Shown: positions 1 to 12,438, numbered from the stretch's first letter. The stretch: DNA of 33,249 nt from Isoetes engelmannii (GCA_011763485.2 JAANSK020265938.1:1-33249); one strand, 5' to 3'. The notes: a model not told the origin generated them from the letters alone. Numbers and translations are program-made.

Positions 1-929
1 GAGAATTGGTGGTGATCCCGGACTCCGGGAAAAACACCTCCGGGATCACCCAAACCAGGGTAACATTATCCTCACCCGAAATTTTTGCTTCTTGATTAGG
101 GTACGGAGACAGAAATTCTATTTCTTGATCAAGGATTACCTCGTGAACAGGATATGGTGCCAGATGTGCTTCCGCCAAGTAAGAATCTTGCACATAACCA
201 TAGCTTCCATATTGGTGGATTCTTCATTTTCGCCGGATTGCTCATTTTCCATATTTCTGTGCGTGCATTATCAAGCACTTTGACAGAGAAAAGAGGGCAA
301 AATGTTAACCTGTTCAACCAGTCGTCCGGAATTGGAAGACCCAACTTCCATTCCAAAATGTAGGGGGTTGACACATGTCAACAAAAGCATGAAAAGGGCG
401 ACCCTGTTTCCATATTGTATTCAAACTCGGTTATGAATGAAATTATCTTTCAACAAAAAAAAAAAAAACTTTTCCATTGTAAATTTTATATTATTCATAC
501 ATACGGCCACTATACGGATACATCATAAGTAGAAAACACGGTGTTCAGCTTCAGAGTAGTTTGGTACATTCATCTTCAGTTCAGTTCCGTCGGGACGTCT
601 ATTTTAATTGGGCTGGATTTTTCAGCTCGGAGACTTCACGTGTTCAAGGTAAGCATTAACCGTAGATCATCCTCCCAGTTAGATCTTACGAGAGTCACAA
701 TAAACGGATGTTCAATGATGGTTTTGTTTGTGTAGATCTTGCAAAGCACAGGTCCAGTTTTTGAAATGGCATTCTTCATCTGTCAAAATACGGATTCCAG
801 CTACTATAGCTGCAATTTATAATTGACTGGATTGAAGAAGTTAAAGATCTGGCAAATCCCAAGTTATGCATGTTTCATTTTGATAATGTGATGGACAAAT
901 CAGCTTCTATTCGGCCTTAGAAACTGGGA
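1..929 (+). promoter_or_regulatory. Upstream region and probable 5' UTR of the golgin gene
   Basis: No convincing coding sequence lies here; the short ORFs on both strands show no family motif. The start codon of the downstream gene is at 930. A good donor (AAG|GTAAGC) at 648/649 and an acceptor (TTTGTGTAG) ending at 735 could define an 87-bp intron in the 5' leader. A 14-base A run lies near 455-468. The transcription start cannot be fixed from sequence, so the promoter/UTR boundary is inference. Confidence 0.4.
11..50. repeat. 12-bp perfect inverted repeat (hairpin)
   Basis: GGTGATCCCGGA at 11-22 is mirrored exactly by TCCGGGATCACC at 39-50, leaving a 16-nt loop. The stem is GC-rich in an AT-rich setting. 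It lies at the window edge, so it could be the end of a larger element. No function can be assigned. Confidence 0.7.
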
Positions 930-3900
930 ATGGCGTGGCTGGGGAAAGTGTCCCTTGGGAATCTAGGTGATATTGCAGGGGCTGTAACCAAGTTGAGCGA
1001 AAGTGTGAAAAACATAGAGAAAAATTTTGATACTGCCCTGGGCTTTGAACACAAATATCCAACATGGGAAGGTAATTAATTCTCTTTTCTTAACCTATAG
1101 AGTCTGTCAATAACCAGACCTAAATTCATGTGATTTGACTCGTTCTAGACTTCCAAGGCACTTCAGAGAATACATCTGTAGCAGAAACAAAAGAACCTCT
1201 TGATTTAAATTCCAATGGCCTATCTGTCAGCAAGGATGATGATAGTTCCACTGCGATTGTTAGTGTGTCCGCAGCCACACCTGGTGAATCACAAAATGAG
1301 CATCCAACTGATGAGGCTGAATCTGTATCAAACACTCACAGTATGGAATCCCTTGAGACAGGAACGCCTCCCACACTTCCAGATGTCTCTAAAACTGAGG
1401 TTCAATATCTTGAAGGCTGGGAGGATTTGAAGCATAGAACAGAGATAAAACGCTTGAATAATGAACAACCTGAAGAAACTGATCAATTGAAGGAACATGA
1501 TTCATGCCCTGAGATTGACAGCACATATGTTGACGTGGCACTCCCATCAGGGGATCATAACAGCAAGGGCCTTTCTGAATCCATGTCTGAAGTTGAAGGT
1601 TTAACTCACAAGCCTTGTCGGGATGATCTTGAAGGTTTCCAGGAGGTTGTTTCAAGTGAGATGGTTGAGCCACCAGTCAATAGTGCCATCCCAGACAGAT
1701 TGGCAGCGTCTGATTCTGCGTTAAAGGGTGCTGATGAAACAGAAAGACTAAAATCTGATCTGAAGCAAATAGAATCAGCATTACAAGGAGCTGCAAAACA
1801 AGCTCAGGTATGGTAATATGTCTTCTAAACCCATATGCTATTTGTTTTTTACTTTGTCAACCACCGATTACAGAAAGTAGGTACAATTGCTTAATCCATG
1901 TACAAGGTTGTCAAAAGGTTTTTAAATTAAACCTTAGAGAGAATAGCAGACTGTTTTATGTAAAAAAAAAAAAAATCGAATTCAGGTAATCATCTCCTGT
2001 CATGCATTTGCTACAGGAGTCTTGAACACTTGCTTCCTTTACTATTTATTCTTGAACACATATCTTGGAGGGTGCAATACGCCCCTAGCTTGCTGTAATA
2101 ATTGGTCTTATAGACCCAAGCGGTCTCTCGTAGACATTAATATAACCTTTCTTCTCTCCAACAAGCAACCATAAACCATCCTAGGCACAGGGATACTGAC
2201 ATGAAGGCAATTGACTCCACGGCTTCCAATTTTGTGTGTTTCGTAGAGGTTTAAGACATTGTAGTGGTGCAAAATCTACAAAGTTTGTGTGTCTCTAATC
2301 CTTATTATTTTCCTGGTCTGAGTTTGGCATTCTTGGTCATCTAGATGGTCCCTACCAGTTCAGTTTGCTAAATTTTTGAGCATCATGTTGTAATTCAGAA
2401 ACAGTTTAAATTTTAGCTTTCTCCCTGTAAACATGCTCAGCGTTTTTGCTTAGTTGATGGCTCTGGAAGCAGATTTAAACTAGACAATCTATCGTTATGG
2501 CTGCTGGTACTGTTGCATCATCTCTATGTTATCAAATTTTTAGTAATTTCTAGCATCTATTGAACCGAAACGAAATACTATTACAAGGCTCCAACCATAG
2601 CGGTATGAAAAATATAAGCTGAGCATCTCGTACTCGTAACAATTCATGTAGGAGTGCTGCCAACCGGTTTGTTATCTGCAGAACCATATGCACACGAGTG
2701 AGCTCTGCAGTTCAAAGTTGATGTACTTGGACATGTAAATGTTATACTTCTTCACGTGCCTTTTTCTTAAAGAAGTATAACATTGAGAATGACTAGTAGA
2801 TGATATTGCTGTGTCACATTTATAATCATGGTTTAATATATCTTTGTTATGTCTCCATTTTGTCTTATACACATCTTGTCAATTACCTGACTAAATCATA
2901 TAAAGCTTCCAATTGTTCAGTAATATTTTGTGTGGGGACATCCAAATGCACCAGCCATTCAATGCCATCTTCGAACCAACTATCCACGATCCATTCATAC
3001 CTGGAATGGTGGTCTCTCCTGCAGGATTTGAGCTCAGTTATATCCACCAAAGTTGGCAGAGAGTGACCAGGATGCCTGTTTCTGCTAGCATCATAGGATA
3101 TGAAGTTTGCAGTTATGTTTCAACTAACAACTTTCTCAGAGATATTATAACAATTAGTTATTAAGTTTTATTTTGTCCATGCAGATGAAGGCTGATGAGA
3201 TTTCACGGCTCTTACTAGAGAATGATCAACTGAAGGCTGCACTTGAAGATTTGAAGGTTGTCTGGAATACTTGTATGTTATTTGAGGGTTGCTTCCATCG
3301 TGAAGTCTATTTTGCAAAATGTATTGTGTTTTTGAAACGTATACCATGATTGTTAGAGATCGTGAAGTATATTTTGCAAAACGTATTGTATTTCTTAAAC
3401 TTATACCATGATTGTAGAGAGGCATATATAACGTAAACACCTTTGCTGTGCAAATAAATAATCTTATAAGGAATACAAACTATAGCTTATCTGTGATTTG
3501 TTGGAGATGATAATTGGAGTGCTTTAGCTGCTGTCAGCTCTAATAGTGGTCGCTAGAGCCTGTTTATATGATCTTGATGTTGTTCTGGTAGACATTTCCC
3601 GTACCACGGAAGCTGCTCCTCAAAGAAAGAAGGTTCTATGCTTCATGATTTACTTTATGTGTGTCCACACCCACCTGTCCAGTTCTGTTTTCTGCAATTG
3701 GCATAATTCAATGACAGGTGATTCTGTGGTTACAGCTGCATTTATCTAAGTTTCCACTTTATGTGGTTTGGTCTCACCATTGTTCAAGACTGAGTACTGT
3801 TCTTCCCAAGACCTTAATCTCTCTCTCTCTCCCTGCATTGTTCCTTGTTATATATCTAGAATGCTAAGATGACAGCTGTGATTCTATGAAGGTGCCATGT

Positions 3901-6900
3901 TTTGCTAGTCATATGAAAACATTAATGCTTATTGCATCGATCCATTGACCTTCTATGTGATCAGTAAACTAAGCCATGTTTTGCTCTCTGATGAGTGACC
4001 TTGCCTATGGTTTTAGAGCCAATAGGTAAATTATTATTCTGTTTTCTAGTCCCTAGACAGATACCATCTGTAGACTGCAGCTTGTACTTGATAATAGCAC
4101 TGATTTATCCTCTAAATTTAATTTTTACATTGAATTACTGTCATCATTGTGTTTCTCAGGCTAATAAAGAATAATGAGAATAAGAAGTGTTCATAGATTT
4201 ACTGAAGACTCTCTGTTCTTCCTGTCAGATTTCTTAAGCATCATATTGAAGAACGAAGGTTAATTTTCCACTAAAAGTGTTTTCAATGAACTTAATAACA
4301 GAGACGCTCTAACGATGATGCTTTGCGAGAAGAGTATCAACAGAGGCTTGGATCTGCAGAGCGAAAAGTAAGCAATTTTTTTGCCAAATGTGTTAATCAG
4401 TATCATTGTCTAACAATTTCTCCTCAATTTATTATGGACTGTATCCGAATATTTTGATTGCTTTGACATTGAAGTCTGAAATATCTATTTTCTATCTCTG
4501 CAGATATATGCTTTGACAAAGGAAAGAGACATGCTGCGAAGAGACCAAGCACGAAAGAGTGATTCTTCAGCATTACTTAAAGAGAAGGATGAAATAATCA
4601 AGCAGGTCATGGCCGAAGGTATTATAAGATCCAGGGTTCATGAAACCAATCTTGTTTTTTAGAGTGAAGAATTAGTAACTTCTATGAGTTAGAATCTGCG
4701 CAGTATAGAGTTCCGACTCAGTCATATTATCTTATGATGCAAATTTGCGACTGACTTGCATATCTCCACCCTAGAGCTCTAATCCATGTTTCCTATAAGG
4801 AGTCCCATATATATTGTAGGTGATGACCTTTTGGAACACAAGATAAAAATTTGCTTGATGAACCCTATAACCCTTTGGGAATTGTGTGTGATGTGGTGCT
4901 CTTTCTAATAATTGCAGCTATTTATTTGCTGTAATCTTTGGAAAGCTTATAATGTCTCTCGCCCACTGCTATGTAGGCGAAGAGCTTTCAAAGAAACAGG
5001 CTACTCAAGAAGCCCAGATACGGAAACTACGTGCTCAGGTATGTGGTCCTTCTTAAAAGTGCTTTGCAGGGAAGGAGAGATGTTATTTCATCAATGTTGG
5101 ATTTTTCAAATGGGCAGGTGCGAGAGATAGAGGAGGAAAAGCAGCGTCTCAATTCCAAGGTTCAGGTAAGTTAGCTGCTAGGATTTTGTAGATTCCGTCG
5201 TGCCTGATTATACAGCCCACCTGAACCATATCTCTGTAAGGTTAGACAAAGTATGAGGTTCCTACTATAGGCCCTGTTATGATTATGACATTCTGGATGA
5301 GTGATGAGGACTGCTCCCTACCAGGTCTCTATGGTAGCTGTAAATGAGAACTGACTCCGAAATGCAGGCGCTGACCATGTGACAGGACCTTTTATTTATT
5401 AAGTAAAAATTTTCATGGAAGAAGTGCAAGGAAAGAATAACTCTATTAGCATTTCCTTTGTCCGACTTTAGGATATACATGCCCAACCTTTAAATTATAA
5501 ACGTTTAGAGTTCGTTGTTAATTATATGCTCATCATCTGGTGAACTATGCACTTTCCCTAGGTGGAAGAAGCGAAGGTTGAGAATATGAAAAGAGAGAAA
5601 ATTGCTCTGGAAAAGGCTTTACAGGAAACTATCGAGAAGGGACATTCTGAGTTAGCAACACAGAAAGAATTTTATGTCAGTGCATTAAATGAAGCAAAGG
5701 AGGCTCAAGCACGTGCTGAGGCACGGGCAGATACGGAGGCGAAAGCTGACCTTGATAGGCGGCTCCGTGAAGCTTCTGAACGGGAGTCTGCCCTTCTACA
5801 GACTCTGGACGAGCTACGAACAGGGCTAAGCCGGACAGAACAGCAGGTAACCAATGGTAATGCATTAGCATGTCAAATTATTTGTGTTATTGATTCTTTC
5901 TTGCATGTTTGTTTCTTCTATTTCACTTTTGCAGGCAGCTTTTCGTGAGGATATGTTGAGAAAGGACCTTGAAGTACTAGAGAGACGTTGCCAGGTTGAT
6001 ATAGTGCATATTTTTTCTGTTGTATATGATTTTTTGTCAGTATTAAAAGGTTCGTGATGTGTCATTTAGGATGCAGAGGCAAGGTATGATGAACTAGTGT
6101 CTCATGTGCCAGAATCGACAAGACCTTTACTCCGCCAAATTGAAGCACTGCAAGTATGTTATTTTATGCTGAGTTGAGTTGTAACAACAATAACTAATAA
6201 GTTTGAATAAATGAATATTGCTTCATTTGCAGGACACTTTAAATATGCGGGCAGATGCATGGATGGGAGTGGAACGCTCGCTAAATTCACGCTTACAGGT
6301 TTGGACAATTTCCTTCAGTATTATGAGTAGGATAAAGGGCGAGAAAGTAGAATGCACATGATGGAAGCTTTTATCACGAAAGAATATATGCAAAGAAAGG
6401 AAAAATTGGGGTTAAGATTGTCTCCAAAGAACAAGTGATACAAATTCCTTCTGTGTATAAACTTGTTATTAGTCTGTCTTTTTGGTAAGTTAAGCAAAAA
6501 GCTAGAGACCTGCTTCTCATGGGTGTCCATTAGCTCATATCTTTTGAAGGTTCTATTCTGTAGAGTAAGAATATTTTCTAGCAGCCAGATTTTTGGTAAA
6601 TGCGAAAGAAGATTGAGGACGAACTTCCACAATACATTCATTCTATAACCTATGCACCCTGCTTGATAATTCAATATTATTTATTTATTACCTACAATAC
6701 CATGAAGTAATCATTTCATCCAGCATCAAAGAGAAGCAAATTCTATAAGCTATGCAGCTATGGAAGTGAAGGGGCACTTTGATTATGCAGGAAGCAGAAG
6801 CAAAAGCTGCAGCGGCACAAGAGAGAGAAAGGGCCATCAATGAGCGTCTATCACAAGCAATGTCGAGAATGGCTGTCATGGAAGCCCAGGTTAGGGTTCT

Positions 6901-9540
6901 TTAATCCTGAAATTCCTTTTTGCTGTTCTTTGCTGATGTGGCTGTTCTTTGCAGGTTTCTTGCTTGAAAGCCGAGCAATCTCAACTCACAAAGTCACTTG
7001 AGAAAGAAAGACAACGGGCCTCAGAGAGTCGACAAGATTATCTTGCTGCTATGGAAATGGCAGCTACTCAAGAGGGTCGTGTGAAGCAGTTGGAGGATGA
7101 GGTCAAACAGTTGATGGATGAACATGGTCGAGACATTGCAGAAGAAAAGTCTCGCATCTTCTTGATTGGACAGGTAGGCTACTGGAGCTTTCAATGACGT
7201 CTTTCCTGTCATTGTTAACATATTCAGGCTGGCCATTTTTCTTCAAGTGTTCTTTTGTGTTCCTCAAAGATAGATATTGCTCCTCTAAGAAGTGATTATT
7301 CATGGAACATAGAAGTTTAAATCACACATATACATTGGTAGGCATTCCCAATTTTGTTTTAGATATCCCATCTCAATTAGGGTGCCGTCTTGGCATTCAC
7401 ATATTTGAGCGAAACAAATGTTTCAAATGAAATTGTTTCACATTGAAAAGTTTTTACATCTCTTTATGAATCTTTTCAAGAATGTCACCATTCAAGTGTG
7501 TTAGAGGTCCGTTGGAGCTCGAAATATTCTTCCTTTCTTGCTTTGGACCTACAAGACTGTATTATGCACTCATGCATACTTCCAGAATGTCCAAGCAAGT
7601 ATGCTTTCCTTCAACACAGCGTTGAGAATAGCAGCCGTGTATGGCTTGTTTGGGCCACAATCAAACAAGGAATAGGTAATCCTAAAGAATCTGCAAATAA
7701 CCGTCCTTCCCCAGTTTGGTGTCAAGGATCATCGCAATGAATCATCTGGCCTCATGCAGCCACCTCTTTTCTGGATTATTGATTCAACTTATCTTAGGAA
7801 AGGTTGTATGGCTACTTAAGAACTGGCTCAAGGGCAGGTTTTTATTGAAAGAGGGCCATATTGGACAGCAAAAGCTGCCACAGGATCTTTCATGTAGAGG
7901 GAAGGGTTGGTAGAACATTGGAAGGGTAAAATTGGAGCCATCACAAGACTTAATCTTTCAAACTGTGGAGGAAGGACTCAGCTTAGATCTCACTGCCCCC
8001 TGAATGTGGATGAGGCTTATTTCTGGTGCTCTCATCTGTTGATGTGAGAAATCTTTCCTATGGCTTTGTCCTTGTCATTACTCAGCAAATCTGTCCCAAG
8101 CTGCTATGAATATGATAGATTCTGATGTGACATGTTTTGTGATGTGGATGACCTGCCTATGTAAAAGCTCTAGTTAATCTGCCTATCAGAGTACGTATAG
8201 CTGCCCACAGAAACTAGAATACACAAAAATGTGCATGGGCTGTTAATTGAGAGCATATACAAAAGGAATTGAAAGTATATGGAAAAGAAAGTTTCTACAA
8301 TCACAATCAGAAATCCTCTAGTTCATCAATGTTAATAGATGTTTTAGAGCTAAGATGGGATCATTTATTTATTTCAATATTCAGGAACTAGAACAAGCAC
8401 GCGCTTCTTTGGCAGAGTTTAAAAACCGAGCTCATTTGGATGGTGAACAAGACGTGCACAAACATGCCCAGACAGAACATAGTAAGTGCCAAACACTGTC
8501 TACATGCTTGTCTTTTGTTTGTGAAGCATGATTATATGGTGTATTGACAGGTGCAAACAAGAATTCTAGACATCTTCACAGTGCCAGTGTGGGTAATATC
8601 GAGGAAAGTTTTTACTTACAAGCATCTTTAGATTCTTGGGAGCATGCCACTATAGAGAGGACAAAGAGTAATGAGCCACCTCCACCTTCCCCACAAAGGG
8701 GGAAAAGTCATATGACTGCAGCTTCATTGGAACAGTTGGAGTCTCTTTTACGTCAAAAAGAAGGAGAATTGGCTTCTTACACTGCCAGGCTGGTAATGCC
8801 AAGTCCAATTAGCTTTTAACGGGGATGGTTTAATAGTGTAGGCAATGGGTATCTTACTATCGTTGCTTTTTAAATTACAGGCAACTCTTGAATCAACCCG
8901 AGATTCATTAGCTGAGGAACTTGTAAGAACTACTACTCAGGTAATGACAAACATATTTCTCTATACATCTGGATCCTACTATTATAAGATATGCATGCTA
9001 TGTGTCGTATGTGCAGTATGAAAAACTACGTGCAGACACAGCTTCATTACCCAGTTTACGTGCTGAGCTTGAATCCTTGCGTCGTCGGCATACATCTGCA
9101 CTAGAGCTAATGGGCGAGCGAGATGAACAGGTGATCCAGAATATGTTTTAAATGTCATATTAACAGGTGTTTATTTGTTTTAAAATTGGCAAATTATCTA
9201 CAAGTGTAGTTCTACCATGACTGACCTGCTTTGTTGGATAAGAAGTAAAGAAAGTCAAAGGTTTTCTTGGTCCATGAAATAGACTTAACATCTCCAATGG
9301 ATTTGGCTTGCTTTTGATTAAAAAAGGAACTCATTAATCCAGACTGATATATTGGAAATGCACTTAATAGGTTGAAGAACTGAGGGCTGACTTGGCAGAT
9401 GTTAAAGAAATGTACAGAGAACAGATTGACATGCTTGTAAGGCAGGTAAGGAACATGGTATTTTGATTTGATTATTGTGCTTGATGTGTCGTTTTTTAAC
9501 AATAGCGGTGCAACAGATTGAAGCACTAAGTGCAAAATAG
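930..9540 (+). CDS. GC5: Golgin candidate 5 (TMF-like Golgi coiled-coil protein), 19 exons
   Basis: Predicted Golgi-associated coiled-coil tether, the plant counterpart of animal TMF/ARA160, whose C-terminal coil binds Rab6-type GTPases. Exons read from GT-AG sites with unbroken frame: 930-1071, 1149-1807, 3185-3256, 4302-4367, 4504-4618, 4977-5038, 5118-5165, 5562-5846, 5935-5994, 6070-6153, 6233-6298, 6791-6889, 6955-7173, 8385-8481, 8551-8792, 8881-8940, 9017-9130, 9371-9445, 9517-9540 (TAG). They total 2589 nt, 862 residues, slightly shorter than Arabidopsis GC5. The N-terminus MAWLGKVSLGNLGD..ESVKNIEKNFD is the family signature. Exon 2 encodes an acidic, Ser/Thr-rich low-complexity segment. 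From about residue 240 the protein is heptad-rich, with family blocks LTKERDMLRR, LLKEKDEIIKQVMAEGEELS, QEAQIRKLRAQ, VPESTRPLLRQIEA, QKEGELASY and LKEMYREQIDMLVRQ. Introns 2, 3 and 13 exceed 1 kb. Most introns fall between codons. Identity is secure; individual splice sites are by eye. Confidence 0.93.
2738..2784. repeat. 15-bp perfect inverted repeat in golgin intron 2
   Basis: AATGTTATACTTCTT at 2738-2752 is exactly complementary to 2770-2784, with a 17-nt loop containing CACGTG. It lies inside the 1.38-kb second intron of the golgin gene. It may be a tiny hairpin or a MITE remnant; the stem is too short to claim a microRNA precursor. Confidence 0.7.
3298..3421. repeat. 62-bp tandem duplication in golgin intron 3
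   Basis: Two imperfect copies of a unit beginning TCGTGAAGT(C/A)TATTTTGCAA lie head to tail at 3298-3359 and 3360-3421. About ten substitutions separate them, so the duplication is old. It lies wholly within intron 3 and carries no coding signal. Confidence 0.75.
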
Positions 9541-9705
9541 ACTGGTGAATACACGAAGTTTAGGATAGCAAGCATGGGAGCTCATTATCAAGAGCCGACT
9601 GATCTGCAGAAGGACATTTCATGGCTGAACAACATTTTTGGGCTCTGTGGAAGAGCCACTATTGGACTGCAGAAATGTAAATCAACCATTTTTGGCTAAG
9701 TCATA

Positions 9706-9711
9706 AATAAA
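9706..9711 (+). terminator. Candidate polyadenylation signal of the golgin gene
   Basis: AATAAA occurs 166 bp after the TAG stop at 9538-9540, within ATAAATAAATTC. This is a normal 3' UTR distance for a plant gene. It is positional inference; no cleavage site can be seen. Confidence 0.4.
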
Positions 9712-9859
9712 TTCATATGAAGTAGCAGCCATCATCAGATCTGCATGAGGATCTGTTTTTGAAGGTTGCACCATTCTTCAAGGTCATAAATGAAAAAGAA
9801 AAGGTGTCGTTTAAGAAGCATTTAATTTTTATTAAGCCTTTCGTTAGAAGCAAGGATTA

Positions 9860-10175
9860 AAAAGGGGGGTTAGTATTTGCGCTACAACCATCAAATTTTT
9901 TCTTTCAGAAATTGCTAGTTTTTAACATGATGGAAAAGATAGTTGAGCCCAATCCAGCCGTCTCAAGCAATACCGTGGTTACAGGTGTCGAAATTTAAAT
10001 TCGTCAATGGGCAACATGTGAATCACAACTTTAACGGAGGTGTCGAAATTTAAATTCGTCAATGGGCAACATGTGAATCACAACTTTAACGGAGCTTAGA
10101 ATTTGTTAGTGGGCGACCAAAAATTTGAGGGAAAATTTTAAAAATGCCCTTGTATGCATATTTATCAAAATGCCC
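9860..10175. repeat. Intergenic dispersed-repeat block with a 55-bp perfect tandem duplication
   Basis: Positions 9983-10037 and 10038-10092 are identical 55-bp copies (AGGTGTCGAAATTTAAATTC...). Both are found beside a dispersed repeat: 9862-9935 (GGGGGGTTAGTATTTGCGCTA...AGAAATTGCTAGTTTTTAA) has a diverged copy at about 11514-11575, and TTAGTGGGCGACC near 10105 recurs as TTAGTGGGTGAC near 11457. These look like pieces of one non-autonomous element family surrounding the foldback element. No coding region was found. Confidence 0.7.
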
Positions 10176-11005
10176 TTACATTTTCGTTATTTATCAAAAT
10201 GCCTTTAATTCAGGTGATGATACCTCCGAAGCACCCCGGCCATCAAATCCTCTATATATAATCTTCTATTTTTGACAGATCCGGCAAATTCCTCATCCAC
10301 AAAAGAAAAGAAAATAGAGTGAAGCTTCACGAAGCACTCCTTTGAATTGAAGCAAGAAGCTGTGGAAAACCCCCATCTGAGTCGGGCAACTGCTGATTTT
10401 TGCGACAGTAAAGGGATGGCCGGAATTGTTTTGTGATGTTGCAGATGTCTGAACAAGAGCGTTGGAGATGCAAATTGCTTTAGTATTCCGGTTTGAAGCT
10501 CTGAAGATTTTTGAAGGGCAAAGCAGATTGGGATTTTTCCGTAACTGATCTGCATCAGAAGTTGTGGTCAGCAGATTGGGACGAATCATTAGGCGATTCT
10601 TAGATCCTTTTGGATTTGATACTAGGGGGACTGAGACAAAAAAATCCTACTCCTGAGCAATACGAATCTGGCATGTCCTTGCCGAACTAACCTCAATCTA
10701 ACCCCAATCTGTAGCACAATCGAACCCAATACCCTGCCTCTGAGATTTTTTTAGCTCAAACCTGTGAGATTTTTTGGTCGAATCTGTGGAAATAGTGCCC
10801 AAATGGGCTTGAATCAAGGATGGATTATCCGTTGGCTGCAGCCCGTTTAGCATGATAAAGAGGCTATGACTAATACCTTATGCATAATCATTGTTCTAGA
10901 TCCTATCACTGGGACAAAAAACATAGATTTTTACAAGAACATCAAGATCAAATGTGGAGATCTAACGGAAGAGTGGAGGAACACAGAGATTGATAAAATT
11001 TTCCC
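10176..11005. other. Intergenic stretch without a recognisable gene
   Basis: Only short unsupported ORFs occur here. There is a TATA-like string (CTCTATATATAATC) near 10250 followed by a purine-rich leader-like segment near 10300, and an AT-rich block near 10735-10775 where GTGAGATTTTTT-type strings recur. The layout could be an LTR or promoter remnant, but no matching copy exists in the window. Confidence 0.4.
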
Positions 11006-11014
11006 AAAATTTAA

Positions 11015-11444
11015 GGGCAAATTGTAAAAATACCGGTTTATTTATAAAATTTTGAAAAAGCCCTTGTTTTAAGCGTAGTTTTAATAAAACGATCATAAGT
11101 TTTTTCTGATGATCCAACTAAAAATGTGTTATTCAGATGAGTTCTAGATGAGGATGATATCTTCCTGTCAAAGCTAAAGTCATCTGAATTGAAGTCCAGA
11201 ATCTTAAGTTATGGTTACGCTTTGTTTGTGTATAAGAAATACCATAACTTATGCTGTCAGGCTCTGATTCAGGTGATTTTAGATTTGCTGAGAAGATAAC
11301 ATTCTCAACTACAATTCATCTGAAGGACACATTTTTATTTGGATCATAAAAAAAACGATATGATCGTTTTATTAAAACTACCCTTAAAACAAGGGCATTT
11401 TCACAATTGTTGTAAATAAATAAGGGTATTTTTACAATTTGCCC
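11015..11444. mobile_element. Foldback MITE (430 bp) with 9-bp target duplication, Mutator-like
   Basis: The element starts GGGCAAATTGTAAAAATACC at 11015 and ends with the complementary sequence at 11444. The outer about 90 bp of each side pair well, including AAGCCCTTGTTTTAAGCGTAG and TTTAATAAAACGATCATA against their complements at 11350-11400. The homology continues inward: GATGATCCAACTAAAAATGTG near 11110 pairs with a block near 11320-11345, and AGTTATGGT near 11210 pairs with ACCATAACT near 11250. Nearly the whole element is therefore one long hairpin. Flanks AAAATTTAA (11006-11014) and AAAGTTTAA (11445-11453) match in 8 of 9 bases, fitting the 9-bp target duplications typical of Mutator-type elements. 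It has no coding capacity. The boundaries are seen; the superfamily is inferred. Confidence 0.85.
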
Positions 11445-11499
11445 AAAGTTTAACTATTAGTGGGTGACAAAAAATACTTAACTGTTCTAAGTGTGCTCT

Positions 11500-11519
11500 G
11501 GGGGGGAGGGGGAGGGGGG
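11500..11519 (+). other. G-tract with G-quadruplex potential
   Basis: Three guanine runs of 7, 5 and 6 are separated by single adenines. The longest run can supply two G3 tracts, so an intramolecular quadruplex is possible on the + strand. It marks the start of the second copy of the dispersed repeat described at 9860. Confidence 0.6.
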
Positions 11520-11697
11520 TTTAATATTTGCACTACAACCATTAAATTTTATCAGAAATTGTTAGTTTTTAATGGAATTAGATCTATTAATTTTTCTCAG
11601 AAATTGTTAGTTTTTAATCAACCACAACTTTAATGGAACTAAATCCGTTAAAATTTACCCCTTTTGGGCTAACGGAACTTGATAACGGGAGAGATAC

Positions 11698-12082
11698 GAA
11701 ACCAATTATCTTTAACTTTTTTTTAACTTAAACTGAATTTAACACACCCTGAGTCCATTTACATGCCAATATCTGGCCGAGAGGATATACAATCGGGGCC
11801 ACATTTTTTTTTATCAGCCTAGGCAACGCCTTATCAGGCTAATATGGGAACCCAGACTGATAACTAGAACTGCACCACTACTGATAACTGAGTTACTGAC
11901 TCTCAATTTACACACAAGGGTCTGATAAGGCTTGTTTGCATGTTTAAGCACTATGGACAATCAGGGTAGGTTAAATTCAGTTTAAGTTAAAAAAGTTAAA
12001 GTTAAATGGTTTCACATCGGACTCTCAATTTACACACAAGAGTCCGATGAAGCCTATTCGCATGTTTGAGCACTATGGACAA
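11698..12082. repeat. Nested inverted and direct repeats upstream of MurD
   Basis: An inverted pair of about 54 bp lies at 11698-11752 and 11961-12013 (arm core TTAACTTAAACTGAATTTAA). Around the right arm sits a direct repeat of 63 bp: 11898-11960 and 12020-12082 (GACTCTCAATTTACACACAA...CACTATGGACAA), with about eight differences. The second copy contains its own small palindrome TCGGACTC...GAGTCCGA. This is consistent with a small inverted-repeat transposon plus a later duplication. It occupies the likely promoter region of the MurD gene. Confidence 0.75.
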
Positions 12083-12438
12083 GGGATATGCCTTGGCCCC
12101 GGCCTTTGGCCCTAGCGGGTCCCGGCTTTACGTGACAATATCTATATCTGCTGGCCCAATAACCTTTACCTTATCCATGGAATGAAGTCCCAAAACCTAA
12201 AGCAACGAGCAAAGCTATTAAGTACTCGACTGTCAGATAAAGTGGAAGGAGCCTCACTTGGGAACCAATGCCGGATTGAACCGGCCTTTCTGTCAACTTA
12301 AACTTATCTCAACGCTTCTTTGCAAGCTAGTAGTAATCTGGTCATGGGAAACAAGGGCCGGGCATTTTGGAATTGGTAGATTTGTTTTTTTTATCTTTTT
12401 TATTCTTGGATCTCAAGCGAATCGAATACAATCTTTTA

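Noticed and set aside
6321-6674. 117-residue reverse-strand open frame
   Set aside because: It lies in golgin intron 11, is low-complexity and matches no motif; likely chance.
7498-7913. Overlapping open frames in golgin intron 13, considered as a retroelement insertion
   Set aside because: No RT, integrase or gag motif, no LTR or poly(A) tail and no target duplication could be seen.
10205-10589. Two overlapping reverse-strand open frames (116 and 98 residues)
   Set aside because: No motif, no splice partner, and they overlap each other in different frames within repeat-rich DNA.
12182-12301. 39-residue basic ORF (MKSQNLKQRAKLL...) as a transit peptide
   Set aside because: Its composition suits a transit peptide, but no usable splice donor lies in it and it ends in a stop before any link to MurD.
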